Positions 32,728 to 43,400 of a stretch of 64,000 nt of DNA are shown here, piece by piece. Under the pieces are notes generated by a model. The model saw only the letters and a list, made by a program, of their open reading frames with translations, ran no database searches and was not told where the DNA came from. Location of the stretch: the NCBI RefSeq assembly GCF_009729075.1, contig NZ_VTGY01000011.1, positions 372,001-436,000 on the forward strand, read 5' to 3'. Position numbers and translations under genes: made by a program. Every line of letters starts with the position of its first letter. Position 1 is the first letter of the stretch. Source of the stretch: Mycolicibacterium sp. CBMA 226. GTDB taxonomy: Bacteria; Actinomycetota; Actinomycetes; Mycobacteriales; Mycobacteriaceae.

Positions 32728-33499
32728 GCGGGACGTCGGGCACGTCCATCGGCACCGCGGGGGCGAACCACCGGCCCCACTCATTTCCCGGCACGGCCAC
32801 GTCGGTGACCACCGCCGACCAGCCGTGACGCTCCGCCAGCTCGCCCGGTTCGTCCGTGCCGAACAGCCACGGTGCGCCGTTGCGCGCCATCGACTGGCGC
32901 ACTGCGGCAAGCGCTTGTGCGTCCAGCAGCGTCTTGCCGACGACGTCGTACAACAGCACCGAGTGCGGCGCCGACAGCGCATCAACGCGCTCGAACACCG
33001 TGCCGACGGCGGCCGCGTCGAGGTATTGCAGCAGCCCTTCGATCAACCACGCCGTTGGCTTGCCGTCGTCAAAGCCGTTGGACCGCAAGGCTGCTGTCCA
33101 GTCGCCGGTGAGATCGACGCCGATCTCCACCCGGGTGCACGACGGCCTCTCGCCCGCCAGCGCGGCAGCCTTGGCGGCGATCACCTCCGGCTGGTCCAAT
33201 TCGTAGACCGCCGTGCCGTCGGGCCAGGGCAGCCGGAACGCGCGGGCGTCCATGCCCGCGGCAAGAATGACAACCTGGCGGACGGACTGCGTGGCACGCA
33301 GCAGGGCCTCGTCCCAGAAGCGGGTTCGTACCACGATCTGCCGGGTCGGCCGGTCCCCGGCTTCCGCAACGGCCTCGGCGAGCAGGCGGCGGCCCGTCTC
33401 GCCGGCCAGGCGTTCCGCGAACTGATCGGTGAAAAGGCGGTCCGGACGGCGGGATTCATCGGCGCGGATGGCGGCGACCAGAAGACCGGTGTTCGCCAC
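32699..33499 (-). CDS. SAM-dependent methyltransferase of the LCM/PPM family
   Basis: The product is about 266 residues. GTG 33499 (VANTGLLVAAIRADES) is preferred over ATG 33520 because GAAGGAG sits about nine bases before it. The family signature is clear: VVILAAGMDARAFRLPWPDGTAVYELDQPEV and TAWLIEGLLQYLDAAAV. These mycobacterial proteins (leucine carboxyl methyltransferase-like, TIGR00027 group) methylate unknown substrates. A second copy of the family lies at 36014-36901. Confidence 0.83.
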   Translation of the reverse strand: MANTGLLVAAIRADESRRPDRLFTDQFAERLAGETGRRLLAEAVAEAGDRPTRQIVVRTRFWDEALLRATQSVRQVVILAAGMDARAFRLPWPDGTAVYELDQPEVIAAKAAALAGERPSCTRVEIGVDLTGDWTAALRSNGFDDGKPTAWLIEGLLQYLDAAAVGTVFERVDALSAPHSVLLYDVVGKTLLDAQALAAVRQSMARNGAPWLFGTDEPGELAERHGWSAVVTDVAVPGNEWGRWFAPAVPMDVPDVPRGYFVEATK

Positions 33500-33590
33500 G
33501 GCCTGTGCTCCTTCGTGCATGCCACCATGGTGCCGGTCAGCCGCGCGCAGCGCTTGGATATTTTTGCCGTGGCCGAGACGGCGGGGATCG

Positions 33591-34400
33591 CTACTCTGTC
33601 AGCCCGACGTGGCAGGGCAGGGCGCTGCGGCGCTGGGCATACTGAGTCGGCGTGATCGAGGTGAACCCGCGGAATTCCCGCACGAAATGCGGTTGATCGA
33701 AGTATCCGAGCGTGGCGGCGACGTCGGCGCCGTCGCCGCTGCCGGCATCGAGCAGGCGCAGCGCGGCCTGCAGCCGCCGCACCCGCAGATAGGCCTTCGG
33801 GGTGAGGCCGATCTCGTTGCGGAACGTCGCGATCAATCGCTTGGGGGACAAGCCCGTCAGCTCGACCGCCTCGGAAACCCGAAGCGACGGTTGGCGTTCG
33901 GCGGTCTGCAGCACCGGCGTGAGGGTGTGGGGTATCGGCCGTAATCGGGCGAGCAGGAAGTCCTCCACGATCGCGATGCGCCGGGACCAGGTCGGTGCGG
34001 TGACCAGTTGGTCGCGGAGCACCGCGGCGGGCGCGCCCCAGAGATCGGTCAGATTGACGCTGGCGTTCTCCATGTCCGCCAACGGAATTCCGAAGAACGG
34101 CAGGGCGCCGCCGGGGCGGAAGTGGATGGTCAGTACCGCTTCACCAGGGCCGATGCGGGTGACGTACGACAGGGTGCCCGGGCCGGTCAGGAACGCCGGC
34201 TCGACCGGGACGTGGGTGCTGCCGTCGGCCGAGTAGAAGTCGACCCGCTCCCGCCCGCCGACGTCGATCACGACGGTCGCCGCACCGCGGGGGAGTGCTC
34301 GGCTGAGGTCGGCGGCGTCGCCTTCGTGTGCCCAGTAGCCGAAGAAGTCGATGTGCTGGTTCAGCGGAGGCCGTGGCCTACGCAGCTTGGGCCCGGTCAC
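33591..34400 (-). CDS. AraC-family transcriptional regulator
   Basis: The product is about 269 residues. The N-terminal domain (residues about 1-150) has an AraC-type sensor layout (HIDFFGYWAHEGDAADLSRALPRG). The C-terminal double helix-turn-helix includes RVSEAVELTGLSPKRLIATFRNEIGLTPKAYLRVRRLQAALRLL and DVAATLGYFDQPHFVREFRGFTSITPTQY. The frame opens at 34439, but GTG at 34400 overlaps the upstream TetR stop as GTGA, which is the usual coupled start. The two regulators are co-transcribed. Confidence 0.83.
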   Translation of the reverse strand: MTGPKLRRPRPPLNQHIDFFGYWAHEGDAADLSRALPRGAATVVIDVGGRERVDFYSADGSTHVPVEPAFLTGPGTLSYVTRIGPGEAVLTIHFRPGGALPFFGIPLADMENASVNLTDLWGAPAAVLRDQLVTAPTWSRRIAIVEDFLLARLRPIPHTLTPVLQTAERQPSLRVSEAVELTGLSPKRLIATFRNEIGLTPKAYLRVRRLQAALRLLDAGSGDGADVAATLGYFDQPHFVREFRGFTSITPTQYAQRRSALPCHVGLTE

Positions 34401-35011
34401 CGGCGGACGGCCCGTTTGCCGAGCGTGTCGAGTAGCCATGCCAGGTGACTGATCAATTCGTCTGGGGTGAAGGTGATTTCACCGGACAGCCAGGCGCTCA
34501 GTGTCTGCGCGACACCCCCGACCGCGAAATGGGTGCTGGCGCGGCGACGATCGCCGGCGGGCAGCTGCAGCGCGTCGCCGGCGTGTTGGCCGAGCAACAT
34601 GGCGAAGAAGACCGTCGACTCGCTGCGCTTGCGTGCCACCACCTCGTTCGACAGCTGGGCGCTGAACAACAGCCGGCCGACCCGCGGGTCGTCGGCGATG
34701 GCGTACACGATGTTGGCCATGCCGGCACGGCTCTGCTCGTCGGGCGGCGCGGCGGCGACCGCCGCCTGCGTCGTCGTCGCCAGGTCGGCGACCACGTGGT
34801 CGAAGACGGCCTCGACGAAAACGTCCTTGTCGGAAAAGCTTTCGTAGAAGTACCGCATGGCGACGCCGGCCCCGCCGCAGATGGCCCGGACGGTGAGTTC
34901 CGGCGCCGGCGCGGCCCCCAGTATCTCCAGTCCGGCGTCGATCAACCGGGCCCGTCGTTGGGCCAGGCGGTCTGCCGCGTCGATCCCGCGGTACGGACGT
35001 ACCTGAGGCAC
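34397..35011 (-). CDS. TetR-family regulator (Rv0275c-like)
   Basis: The product is about 204 residues from a GTG at 35011 (VPQVRPYRG); the frame opens at TTG 35047. The helix-turn-helix (RLIDAGLEILGAAPAPELTVRAICGGAGVAMRYFYESFSDKDVFVEAVF) covers residues about 18-66. It is divergent from the MPAB-type oxygenase, as Rv0275c is from Rv0276. It is translationally coupled to the AraC gene downstream. Confidence 0.82.
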   Translation of the reverse strand: MPQVRPYRGIDAADRLAQRRARLIDAGLEILGAAPAPELTVRAICGGAGVAMRYFYESFSDKDVFVEAVFDHVVADLATTTQAAVAAAPPDEQSRAGMANIVYAIADDPRVGRLLFSAQLSNEVVARKRSESTVFFAMLLGQHAGDALQLPAGDRRRASTHFAVGGVAQTLSAWLSGEITFTPDELISHLAWLLDTLGKRAVRR

Positions 35012-35020
35012 CCCGCCATC

Positions 35021-35050
35021 TTGACACCTGTACCGCGGCGCGGGCAATAT
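35021..35050 (+). promoter_or_regulatory. Candidate promoter of the MPAB oxygenase gene
   Basis: TTGACA (35021-35026) and CAATAT (35045-35050) are separated by 18 bases. This predicts a start near 35057 and a leader of about 32 bases before the ATG at 35089. The site lies just upstream of the divergent TetR start, so repression by that protein would be easy. Confidence 0.5.
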
Positions 35051-35088
35051 CAGGAATCAGTTGTTCTCACTTTTGCGAGGAGTGGCCA

Positions 35089-35967
35089 ATGACGGTCGAT
35101 CTGGTCGAAATGCCGGTCAACGCGTGCGTGCCGGGCCGTCGGGTGCGCCGTGATGTCCAGTACGCCGACGGATTGATCGGCGCGGCGTTGTTGGCGGGCC
35201 CGGCCAACGTGATCATGCAACTGGCGCGGCCGGGGGTCGGCTACGGCGTCGTGGAGAGCCGGGTGGAAAGCGGCCGGACGGACCTGCACCCGATCAAGCG
35301 CGCTCGCACCACGTTCACCTACCTCGCAGTCGCGATCCTCGGGTCCGATGAGCAGAAGGCGGCCTATCGCAGTGCGGTGAACGCCGCGCACCGACAGGTG
35401 TACTCGACCGCGGACAGCCCGGTGAAGTACAGCGCGATGGACAAGAACCTGCAGCTCTGGGTGGCGGCATGCCTGTTCAAGGGCGCGCTTGACGTCTATC
35501 GCCTCGTGGTCGGTGAGTTGGACGACGACACTGCCGAGGAGTTCTATCGGCAGGGTATGACGATGGGCACCACGCTGCAGGTGACGCCGGAGATGTGGCC
35601 GGCCGATCGGGCCGCCTTCGACAAATACTGGCAAGAATCGTTGGACCAGGTGCACATCGACGACACGGTGCGGGAGTACCTGTACCCGATCGCGGCGGTG
35701 CGGATGAAGGGGCTGCAGCTCCCCGGTCCGCTACAGCGCTGGTTCGAGGCGTTTTCCCTCTTGCTCACCACCGGTTTTCTGCCGCAGCGCTTCCGCGATG
35801 AGATGCGATTGCCGTGGGATGCCAAGCGGCAGAAGCGCTTCAACTCGGTGATGAAGCTGGTGCAAGTCGTCAACCGGTTGCTGCCCGGGCCGCTGCGGCG
35901 TTTCCCCTTCAACTGGATGCTCATGGATCTGGACTGGCGCATCCGCACCGGGCGTCCGTTGGTTTGA
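35089..35967 (+). CDS. Oxygenase MpaB / Lcp family protein (DUF2236, Rv0276-like)
   Basis: The 292-residue protein has the DUF2236 pattern: [24 protein letters not shown] near the N-terminus, [40 protein letters not shown], then [24 protein letters not shown]. The conserved histidines (HPIKR, AAHRQV) are candidate haem or metal ligands, as in latex-clearing protein relatives. GAGGAG precedes the ATG. It is probably a haem-dependent oxygenase or oxidase of unknown substrate. Confidence 0.8.
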   Translation: MTVDLVEMPVNACVPGRRVRRDVQYADGLIGAALLAGPANVIMQLARPGVGYGVVESRVESGRTDLHPIKRARTTFTYLAVAILGSDEQKAAYRSAVNAAHRQVYSTADSPVKYSAMDKNLQLWVAACLFKGALDVYRLVVGELDDDTAEEFYRQGMTMGTTLQVTPEMWPADRAAFDKYWQESLDQVHIDDTVREYLYPIAAVRMKGLQLPGPLQRWFEAFSLLLTTGFLPQRFRDEMRLPWDAKRQKRFNSVMKLVQVVNRLLPGPLRRFPFNWMLMDLDWRIRTGRPLV

Positions 35968-36013
35968 GGCTCGTCCCGGTCGACGTCCAAGTTGTCGGCG
36001 TACCCTCGCGCAG

Positions 36014-36901
36014 GTGCGGACCGACAATGACAGCTGGGATATCAATACGAGTGTTGGATCGACTGCGGTGATGGTTGCCGCGGCGCGGGCGCTAGAAGCG
36101 GCGAAGGCGAATCCGCTTGCGGTGGACCAATATGCGGAGGTGTTCACGCGCGCGGTCGGCGGCGCGTGGGCCGATGTGTTGGACGGCGAGGCCCCGGAAC
36201 ACCCGCTTGCGACCACCGAGTTCGGTGAACCGTTCATCAACTTCCAGGGCGCGCGGACCAAGTACTTCGACACCTACTTCCAGAACGCCGCGGCCGCCGG
36301 CGTTCGCCAGATCGTGCTGCTGGCGGCGGGGCTCGACTCCCGCGCCTACCGCTTGGACTGGCCCGACGGCACCGTCATCTACGAGCTCGATCAGCCACAG
36401 GTGCTCGAATTCAAGCGGGAGGTGTTGGCCGCCAACGGGGCCGCGCCGAACGCCGAACGCCGGGAGATCGCCGTCGACCTGCGCGACGACTGGCGGACTG
36501 CGCTCACGGCTGCCGGCTTCGATCCCGCGCGCCCCTCGGCGTGGATTGCCGAGGGGCTGCTGATCTATCTGCCCGCGACGGCGCAGGACGATTTGTTCAC
36601 CGGAATCGATGCGCTGACGGCGCCCGGTAGCTGGGTGGCGATCGAAGAAGGTAAGCCGATGCCCGCCGATGTGTTCGCGGCCAAGCGTGCTGCCGGGGAC
36701 GAGATGGCGGACGGTTTCTTCAAGCTGATCTACAACGAGCAGATCGCCCCGGCGGCGGACTGGTTCGGTGCGCGCGGCTGGCGCGCGGAGGCCACGGGGC
36801 TCGCTGACTACTTCCGGTTGGTGGGTCGGCCGGTGCCGACGAATCCGGAAGCGGCGACCATGATCGCCTCGAACAGCCTGGTCACTGCCGTCAAGGAGTG
36901 A
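36014..36901 (+). CDS. SAM-dependent methyltransferase of the LCM/PPM family (Rv0281-like)
   Basis: The 295-residue protein starts at GTG 36014 ([29 protein letters not shown], a typical family N-terminus). The SAM motif is [35 protein letters not shown] and the second motif is [22 protein letters not shown]. It sits immediately upstream of ESX-3, as Rv0281 does, but is separated from eccA3 by 128 bases carrying the iron boxes, so it is not part of that operon. The substrate is unknown. Confidence 0.87.
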   Translation: MRTDNDSWDINTSVGSTAVMVAAARALEAAKANPLAVDQYAEVFTRAVGGAWADVLDGEAPEHPLATTEFGEPFINFQGARTKYFDTYFQNAAAAGVRQIVLLAAGLDSRAYRLDWPDGTVIYELDQPQVLEFKREVLAANGAAPNAERREIAVDLRDDWRTALTAAGFDPARPSAWIAEGLLIYLPATAQDDLFTGIDALTAPGSWVAIEEGKPMPADVFAAKRAAGDEMADGFFKLIYNEQIAPAADWFGARGWRAEATGLADYFRLVGRPVPTNPEAATMIASNSLVTAVKE

Positions 36902-36942
36902 GCGTCGTCACCTGCTCCGGCGGAGGGGTGCGTCTCGACAAC

Positions 36943-36961
36943 TTAAGTTATGCAATGCTAA
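36943..36961. promoter_or_regulatory. IdeR-box-like site 1 upstream of eccA3
   Basis: TTAAGTTATGCAATGCTAA matches the IdeR consensus TTAGGTTAGSCTAACCTAA at 14 of 19 positions by eye. It lies 29 bases upstream of a better box in the same orientation and spacing phase, suggesting cooperative binding. Confidence 0.55.
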
Positions 36962-36971
36962 CTTCACGGAG

Positions 36972-36990
36972 TTAGCTTAGGCATACTTAA
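36972..36990. promoter_or_regulatory. IdeR-box-like site 2 upstream of eccA3
   Basis: TTAGCTTAGGCATACTTAA matches the IdeR consensus at 15 of 19 positions by eye. It is 39 bases before the eccA3 ATG. IdeR with iron represses ESX-3 in mycobacteria, so this is the expected operator. No Zur-like TGAAAATnATTTTCA motif was seen. Confidence 0.75.
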
Positions 36991-37029
36991 GGAGATGTGC
37001 GGGGGCGCTGAGATCCCGCAAACACCACC

Positions 37030-38865
37030 ATGGGCAGTGACACATTTGCGGTATCCGCCGCGGCGCAGCGGACATCGCGCGTCGACCGAGACGTGCTCAC
37101 CCGGTTCGCCACGAGCTGTCTGGCGCTCGGCCTGACCGTCGACGGTCGCCGGCGCCCAGCTGACCTCGACGCCGCCCTGGGTGGTTTTCTCACATTGACC
37201 CGCATCGCCGGTGAGCACTGCGATGCCTGGACCGGGCTGGCCGCTGCCGGTGCGGTAACGCCCGACATCGTCGAGGCGATCTGGCGGACGGTGTCCTCGG
37301 CAGGCGTGTTGCAGCGGGCCCTCGACCTCGCCGACGGCGATCTGGGCTTCAACTACGACAGCGGGCTCTACCTGCAATTCCGCGCGGCTGACCGGGACGG
37401 CTTCCAATTGGCCTATGCCGCAACGCTGTCCGGTGCGGGTGCGTACGAGGACGCTGATCAGCTGGTCGGCGACTTGCTCGACCGCAAGCCCGGCTGGCTG
37501 CCCGCCCGGTGGGTCCGGGTGGCGATGTACCACCGCACCCGTCGCTGGTCCGACGTGGTCCGCCAGCTGACCCCGATCGTCAACGATCCCAATCTCGATG
37601 CCTCCTATGCGCATGCCGCGCGCGTAGCGGTGGGTATCGCGTTGGCGCACCTGGGTATGTTCGCGCCGGCACTGTCACACCTCGAAGATCCCGAGGGCCC
37701 GGTCGCCGTCGCGACCGTCGACGGCACCTTCGTCAAGGCGCTGTCACTGCGGGCACAGGGCGAGGACGACGAGGCCACCGATGTGCTGGCCGAGTTGTAT
37801 GCCGCGCACCCCGACAACGCGGCCGCCGAACACGCCATGACCGACACCAGTTTCGGTATCGACCCGACCACCGCCGCCCGCATCGAGGCCCGGCACAACC
37901 CGTGGGATCCCGAGACCGAGCCGACCGACGCCGAGTTCGTCGACCCGGATGCCAAGTCGCGCAAGGCACATCTGCTCATCGAGGCGGAGGCCGAGCTGGC
38001 CGAGTTCATCGGTCTGGAAGAGGTCAAATACCAGGTGGCGCGGTTGAAAAGCTCTGTGGCCATGTCGATTCGGCGGCAGGAGCGGGGCCTGGCGGTGGCT
38101 CAGCGCACCAATCATCTGGTGTTCGCCGGGCCGCCCGGAACCGGTAAGACCACCATCGCCCGCGTGGTCGCGAAGATCTACTGCGGGCTGGGCCTGCTGC
38201 GCAAAGAGACTGTGCGCGAGGTGCATCGCGCTGACCTGATCGGTCAGCACATCGGTGAAACCGAGGCCAAGACCAACGCGATCATCGACAGTGCGCTCGA
38301 CGGTGTGTTGTTCCTCGACGAGGCGTACGCGCTGGTGTCCACCGGCGCCAAGAACGACTTCGGTCTGGTCGCCATCGACACCTTGCTGGCGCGCATGGAG
38401 AACGACCGCAACCGCCTCGTCGTCATCATCGCCGGTTACCGCAAGGACCTGGACATGTTCCTGGACACCAACGAAGGACTGCGGTCGCGTTTCACCCGGA
38501 GCATCGACTTCCCGTCGTACTCGGCGACCGAACTCACCGAGATCGCCATGCGCATGGCCGAAAAACGTGACAGTGTCTTCGAGCCCGCGGCGCAGGCCGG
38601 GATGGAGCAGCTGTTCGGGCACCTCGCGACGGCGACGACGCCCGACGCGGCGGGTGTCGCGCGCCGCAGCCTCGACATCGCGGGTAACGGTCGCTTCGTG
38701 CGAAACCTGGTGGAGCGCTCCGAGGAAGAACGTGAATACCGGCTGGATCACCTTGCCGCACACGACTTCACCGACGATGAACTCATGACGATCACGGCGG
38801 GTGACGTCAGCAACTCGGCCGCGCCGTTGTTGCGGGGTCTCGGACTGGTGGTGCCCGCACAGTGA
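37030..38865 (+). CDS. eccA3: ESX-3 cytosolic AAA+ ATPase EccA3
   Basis: The 611-residue protein has an N-terminal TPR-like helical domain (residues about 1-290) and a CbxX/CfqX-type AAA+ domain. Walker A GPPGTGKT is at about residue 367, Walker B VLFLDEAYAL at about 426, and the arginine region LRSRFTRSIDFPSYS follows. EccA is cytosolic and is thought to release EspG from PE-PPE substrates. It is the first gene of the operon; its stop overlaps the eccB3 GTG (GTGA). Confidence 0.95.
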   Translation: MGSDTFAVSAAAQRTSRVDRDVLTRFATSCLALGLTVDGRRRPADLDAALGGFLTLTRIAGEHCDAWTGLAAAGAVTPDIVEAIWRTVSSAGVLQRALDLADGDLGFNYDSGLYLQFRAADRDGFQLAYAATLSGAGAYEDADQLVGDLLDRKPGWLPARWVRVAMYHRTRRWSDVVRQLTPIVNDPNLDASYAHAARVAVGIALAHLGMFAPALSHLEDPEGPVAVATVDGTFVKALSLRAQGEDDEATDVLAELYAAHPDNAAAEHAMTDTSFGIDPTTAARIEARHNPWDPETEPTDAEFVDPDAKSRKAHLLIEAEAELAEFIGLEEVKYQVARLKSSVAMSIRRQERGLAVAQRTNHLVFAGPPGTGKTTIARVVAKIYCGLGLLRKETVREVHRADLIGQHIGETEAKTNAIIDSALDGVLFLDEAYALVSTGAKNDFGLVAIDTLLARMENDRNRLVVIIAGYRKDLDMFLDTNEGLRSRFTRSIDFPSYSATELTEIAMRMAEKRDSVFEPAAQAGMEQLFGHLATATTPDAAGVARRSLDIAGNGRFVRNLVERSEEEREYRLDHLAAHDFTDDELMTITAGDVSNSAAPLLRGLGLVVPAQ

Positions 38866-40469
38866 GTGACGACCGAAAGAGCTTCAGTTCTCGGACCCCG
38901 GTGAACGAAAACCCGGAGCAGGTCCGCTACCGCCGCGGCTTCGTCACCCGGCATCAGGTGTCCGGTTGGCGATTCCTCATGCGGCGCATCGCATCTGGCG
39001 TGGCTCTGCATGACACCCGGATGCTGGTCGACCCCCTGCGGACCCAGAGCCGGTCCGTCCTGGTCGGCGGCCTGGTGCTGGTCACCGGTCTGGCGGGCTG
39101 CTTCGTCTTCTCCCTGATCCGGCCGGCCGGCATCGCGGGCAATGACGTGATCCTGGCCGACCGCGAGACCTCCGCGCTGTATGTCCGGGTGGGCGACCAG
39201 CTGCACCCGGTCCTCAACCTGACCTCAGCCCGGCTCATCGCCGGTCGGCCGGACAAGCCGACCATGGTCCCGAGTGCCGAACTGGACAAGTTCCCGCGCG
39301 GCAGCCTCATCGGTATTCCAGGTGCCCCGGAACGTATGATGCCCAATACTTCTCGCGACGCCGACTGGACCGTGTGCGACGCGGCAACCGGCGAGGTCGT
39401 GGGAGTCACCCTGATCGCCGGTGCACTGGCTGACGGCGGATCCCGCGCGGCTGCGCTGGGCGCCAACGACGCCGTGCTGGTGCGCAACGACGGCGTCGGC
39501 TCTGCCGGGGTCAACGGTGGCAGCTGGCTGCTGTGGAATGGGCGACGCAGTGCGGTCGACCTGAACAACCGTGCGGTGACGGCGGCGCTGGGCTTGGGCG
39601 CTGGCGGGGTTCCTGGCGCGAGCGAAGCGACGGGGAGGGTGTCTGCGTTGCCGGCGCCCCGCCCGATCGCCGACGGCCTCTTCAACGCGATCCCGGAATC
39701 GGCGCCGCTGGCCGCACCGGCGATCGTCAACGCGGGCCAGCCCACGCAGTACCCGATGCCGGTCGCCGCGCCCGTCGGTGCGGTGGTGACCGCGGTCTCG
39801 ACGGAGGCCGCCACCGACAACGCGGTGCGCTACTACGCGGTCCTCGACGATGGCCTGCAACCGATTTCACCGGTTGTCGCGGCGATTCTGCGCAACACCG
39901 ACTCGTACGGACTGGAGCAGCCACCTCGGCTCAGCGCCGACCAGGTCGCGCGCATTCCGGTCTCCACGGCGATCAACACCGCGGCGTACCCGGAGCGCCC
40001 GCTCACCGTGGTCGACGCCACGAAGGCGCCGCTGACCTGCGCCCGCTGGGCCAAACATGATGGGGCTACGACCAATTCGCTCACCTTACTGTCCGGAGCG
40101 ACACTGCCGTTGCCGGCCGACGCGCACACCGTGGCCTTGTCCGGCCCCGCCGGCACCGCGCAGCGCGTGGCGGTGACCCCGGGCACCGGATACTTCGTCC
40201 AGGCCACCGGCCAGGCCGGCACTCCGGCGCTGTCCGGCTACTGGGTCAGCGACACGGGCGTCCGCTACGGCATCTCCACCGAAGGCGATGCCACCGATGC
40301 CAATCGGAAAACCCCTGCCGCGCTGGGGCTTACCGCGTCACCACTGCCGGTGCCGTGGTCGATCCTCAACCAGTTCGCGCCCGGCCCGACCTTGTCGCGG
40401 AGTGACGCGTTGCAGATTCCGGCGCTGGTTCACCCCGCTGCCGACACCGTCTTGAGGGAGAACCCGTGA
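38862..40469 (+). CDS. eccB3: ESX-3 core component EccB3
   Basis: The 535-residue protein has a short cytosolic N-terminus, one membrane helix ([22 protein letters not shown], residues about 64-87) and a large periplasmic domain with two cysteines ([15 protein letters not shown]) placed as in EccB disulphides. It starts with GTG in a GTGA overlap with eccA3 and ends in a GTGA overlap with eccC3. An in-frame 17-base repeat (39618-39634) encodes part of a local stretch [11 protein letters not shown] that looks like an insertion relative to the M. tuberculosis protein as I recall it. Confidence 0.94.
   Translation: MSDDRKSFSSRTPVNENPEQVRYRRGFVTRHQVSGWRFLMRRIASGVALHDTRMLVDPLRTQSRSVLVGGLVLVTGLAGCFVFSLIRPAGIAGNDVILADRETSALYVRVGDQLHPVLNLTSARLIAGRPDKPTMVPSAELDKFPRGSLIGIPGAPERMMPNTSRDADWTVCDAATGEVVGVTLIAGALADGGSRAAALGANDAVLVRNDGVGSAGVNGGSWLLWNGRRSAVDLNNRAVTAALGLGAGGVPGASEATGRVSALPAPRPIADGLFNAIPESAPLAAPAIVNAGQPTQYPMPVAAPVGAVVTAVSTEAATDNAVRYYAVLDDGLQPISPVVAAILRNTDSYGLEQPPRLSADQVARIPVSTAINTAAYPERPLTVVDATKAPLTCARWAKHDGATTNSLTLLSGATLPLPADAHTVALSGPAGTAQRVAVTPGTGYFVQATGQAGTPALSGYWVSDTGVRYGISTEGDATDANRKTPAALGLTASPLPVPWSILNQFAPGPTLSRSDALQIPALVHPAADTVLRENP
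39618..39634 (+). repeat. 17-bp repeat copy 1 (inside eccB3)
   Basis: GCGAGCGAAGCGACGGG occurs here in frame within eccB3 and once more, inverted, at 56918-56934. It may belong to a short dispersed repeat family of mycobacterial genomes. Confidence 0.6.
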
Positions 40470-43400
40470 GCCGTCTGATCTTCGAAGCACGGCGTCGCCT
40501 GCCCGTCCCGGCAACCCGTACGAGCGTCATCACCATCGAACCGCCACCAGAGCTACCGCGGTTGGTGCCGCCGTCGTTGCTGCGCCGGGTGCTGCCCTAC
40601 CTGATCGTCATCCTGATCGTCGGCATGGTCGTGGCTCTCGTGGCCACCGGCATGCGCGTCATCTCGCCGCAGACGCTGTTCTTCCCGTTCGTACTCCTGT
40701 TGGCCGCCACCGCTTTCTACCGCGGTTCGGACAACAAGACCCGGACCGAGGAGGTCGACGCCGAGCGTGCCGACTACCTGCGCTACCTGTCGGTGGTGCG
40801 GGACAACGTGCGGGCCCAGGCCGCCGAGCAGCGCGCAGCCCGCGAGTGGTCACACCCCGCACCGGAGCAGCTGGCCGCCATCGCCGGAACGCGCCGCCAG
40901 TGGGAGCGCGACCCGCACGACGCCGACTTCCTGGTGGTGCGGGCCGGACTGCATGACGCGCGCCTGGAGACGGTGCTGCAGGTCAAGGACACCGCGGCTG
41001 AGATCGACCTGGAGCCGGTGTCGCACAGCGCATTGCGCGGGCTGCTCGATGTTCAGCGGACGGTCCCCGCGGTCCCCGGCGGCATCGACCTGACCAAGGT
41101 TTCGCGGATCACCGTCCTCGGCGACGCCGACGACGTGCGGGGAGCGGTGCGCGCTTGGATCGCACAGGCGGTGACCTGGCACGACCCGGCACTGCTCGGG
41201 ATCGTCCTGGCGGCAGCGGACGCCGACGCCCTGGAGTCGGACGCCTGGTCCTGGCTTAAGTGGTTGCCGCACAGCGACATTCCGGGACAGATCGACGGCG
41301 TCGGCCCGGCACGGTATCTGGCCGCGGGCGTTCCTGAGCTCGCCCGCCTGCTGGCCGGTGAACTGGCGGACCGGCAGCCGTTCGGTGCCGCCGACACCGC
41401 ACCGCTGCGGCACCTGCTGATCGTCGTGGACGACCCGGACACCGACATCACCGAACTGCTCCCGCGTGTGGGCCTGGCCGGCGTCACGGTGTTGCAGCGC
41501 GGCACGGAACAGCCCGAGTACCCGGACCCCGACCGCCCGGTACTGCGTGTCGCCGGCGGTCGCGTCGAGCGGTGGGCGGCAGCCGGCTGGCAGTCGTACT
41601 TCGATGTCGCCGACGACTTTTCGCCGCCGGCGGCGGCGCACCTGGCGCGCAGCCTCGCACGCTGGGACTCCAACCCGAACCGGGCCCGGAGCACCGGCGC
41701 GGGACTGGCGACCTTCGGCACCCTGCTCGGCATCCCCGACGCGGCGGCACTGGATGTCGCCGGCCTGTGGGCGCCGCGCGCGCGGGCCGATGAGCTTCGG
41801 GTGCCCATCGGCGTCACCGCCACCGGAGAGCCGTTGATGTTCGACCTGAAGGACGAAGCCGAAGGCGGCATGGGCCCGCACGGTCTGATGATCGGTATGA
41901 CGGGTTCCGGCAAGTCGCAAACGCTGATGTCGATCCTGTTGTCGCTGTTGACGACCCACTCGGCAGAACGCCTCATCGTCATCTACGCCGACTTCAAGGG
42001 CGAGGCCGGCGCCGACATTTTCCGGGATTTCCCGCAGGTGGTCGCGGTCATCTCGAACATGACCGAGAAGCGCTCGCTGGCCGACCGGTTCGCGGACACC
42101 CTGCGCGGTGAGGTCGCCCGGCGCGAGCAGCTGCTGATGGAGGCCGGCCGCCGCGTGCAGGGCAGTGCCTTCAACTCGGTGCTCGAATATGAAGCGGCGC
42201 AGGCGGCCGGACACGACCTGCCCCCGATCCCGACCCTGCTGGTGGTCGCCGACGAGTTCTCGCTGATGCTCGCCGACCATCCCGAGTACGCCGAGCTGTT
42301 CGATTACGTTGCCCGCAAGGGCCGTTCGTTCCGCATCCACATTCTGTTCGCGTCGCAGACGCTTGACGTGGGCCGGATCAAGGACATCGACAAGAACACC
42401 TCGTACCGCATCGGTCTGAAGGTTGCCAGCCCGTCGATCAGCCGGCAGATCATCGGCGTCGAAGACGCCTATCACATCGAGGCCGGCCCGGAACACAAGG
42501 GCGAGGGCTTCCTGGTCCCCACGCCCGGCGCGGTGCCGGTGAAGTTCCGCAGCACCTACGTGGACGGCATCTACGACCCGCCACGTGCCGAGAAAGCGAT
42601 TGTGGTCCATGCGGTTCCGCAGCCACAGTTGTTCCCGGCGGGCCACGTCACCCCGGCCCCCGACACGGTGATCGTCACCGATGAGGCGCCGGATCTGCGT
42701 CCGCCCCGGAAGCTGGTCGCGACCATCGGGGAGCAGCTGGCGCAATACGGGCCACAGGCGCCGCGCCTGTGGCTGGCCCCGCTGGACGAGCCGATCGCAC
42801 TGCCGGAGTTGTTGGCCGGAACCGACATTCCCGCGGGTCACGGCCGCTGGCCGCTGGGTGAGATCGACCGCCCGTTCCAGATGCGCCGCGATCCGCTGGT
42901 CTTCGACGCCACCTCGGCGGCGGCGAACCTGCTCATCCATGGCGGGCCGAAGTCCGGCAAATCGACTGCACTGCAGACGTTCATCCTGTCGGCGGCCGCG
43001 ACGCACTCGCCGCGTGCCGTCACGTTCTACTGCCTCGACTACGGCGGCGGCGGACTGCGTTCGCTCAAGCCGCTGGCACACGTCGGTAGCGTCGCGTCGC
43101 CGCTGGAGCCCGAACGCATCCGTCGCACCTTCGGCGAACTGGAGCAGCTGCTCGCGTCCCGTCAGGCGCGTGCGGCCGCCGGCGACGGCGACCACGGTGA
43201 CCTTTGTGATGACGGCCATGGACAGGTTTTCCTGGTGATCGACAACCTGTACGCGTTCAGCCGGGACAACACCGACACATTCAACACCCGTAATCCATTG
43301 CTGGCCAAGGTGACCGAACTGGTTAACACCGGTATGGCCTACGGCATCCACGTGGTGATCACGACGCCCAACTGGCTCGAGGTGCCGCTCGCGATGCGAG

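Noticed and set aside
36901..37029. Zur box upstream of eccA3
   Set aside because: No TGAAAATnATTTTCA-like sequence; the AT-rich symmetry is better explained by two IdeR-like sites.
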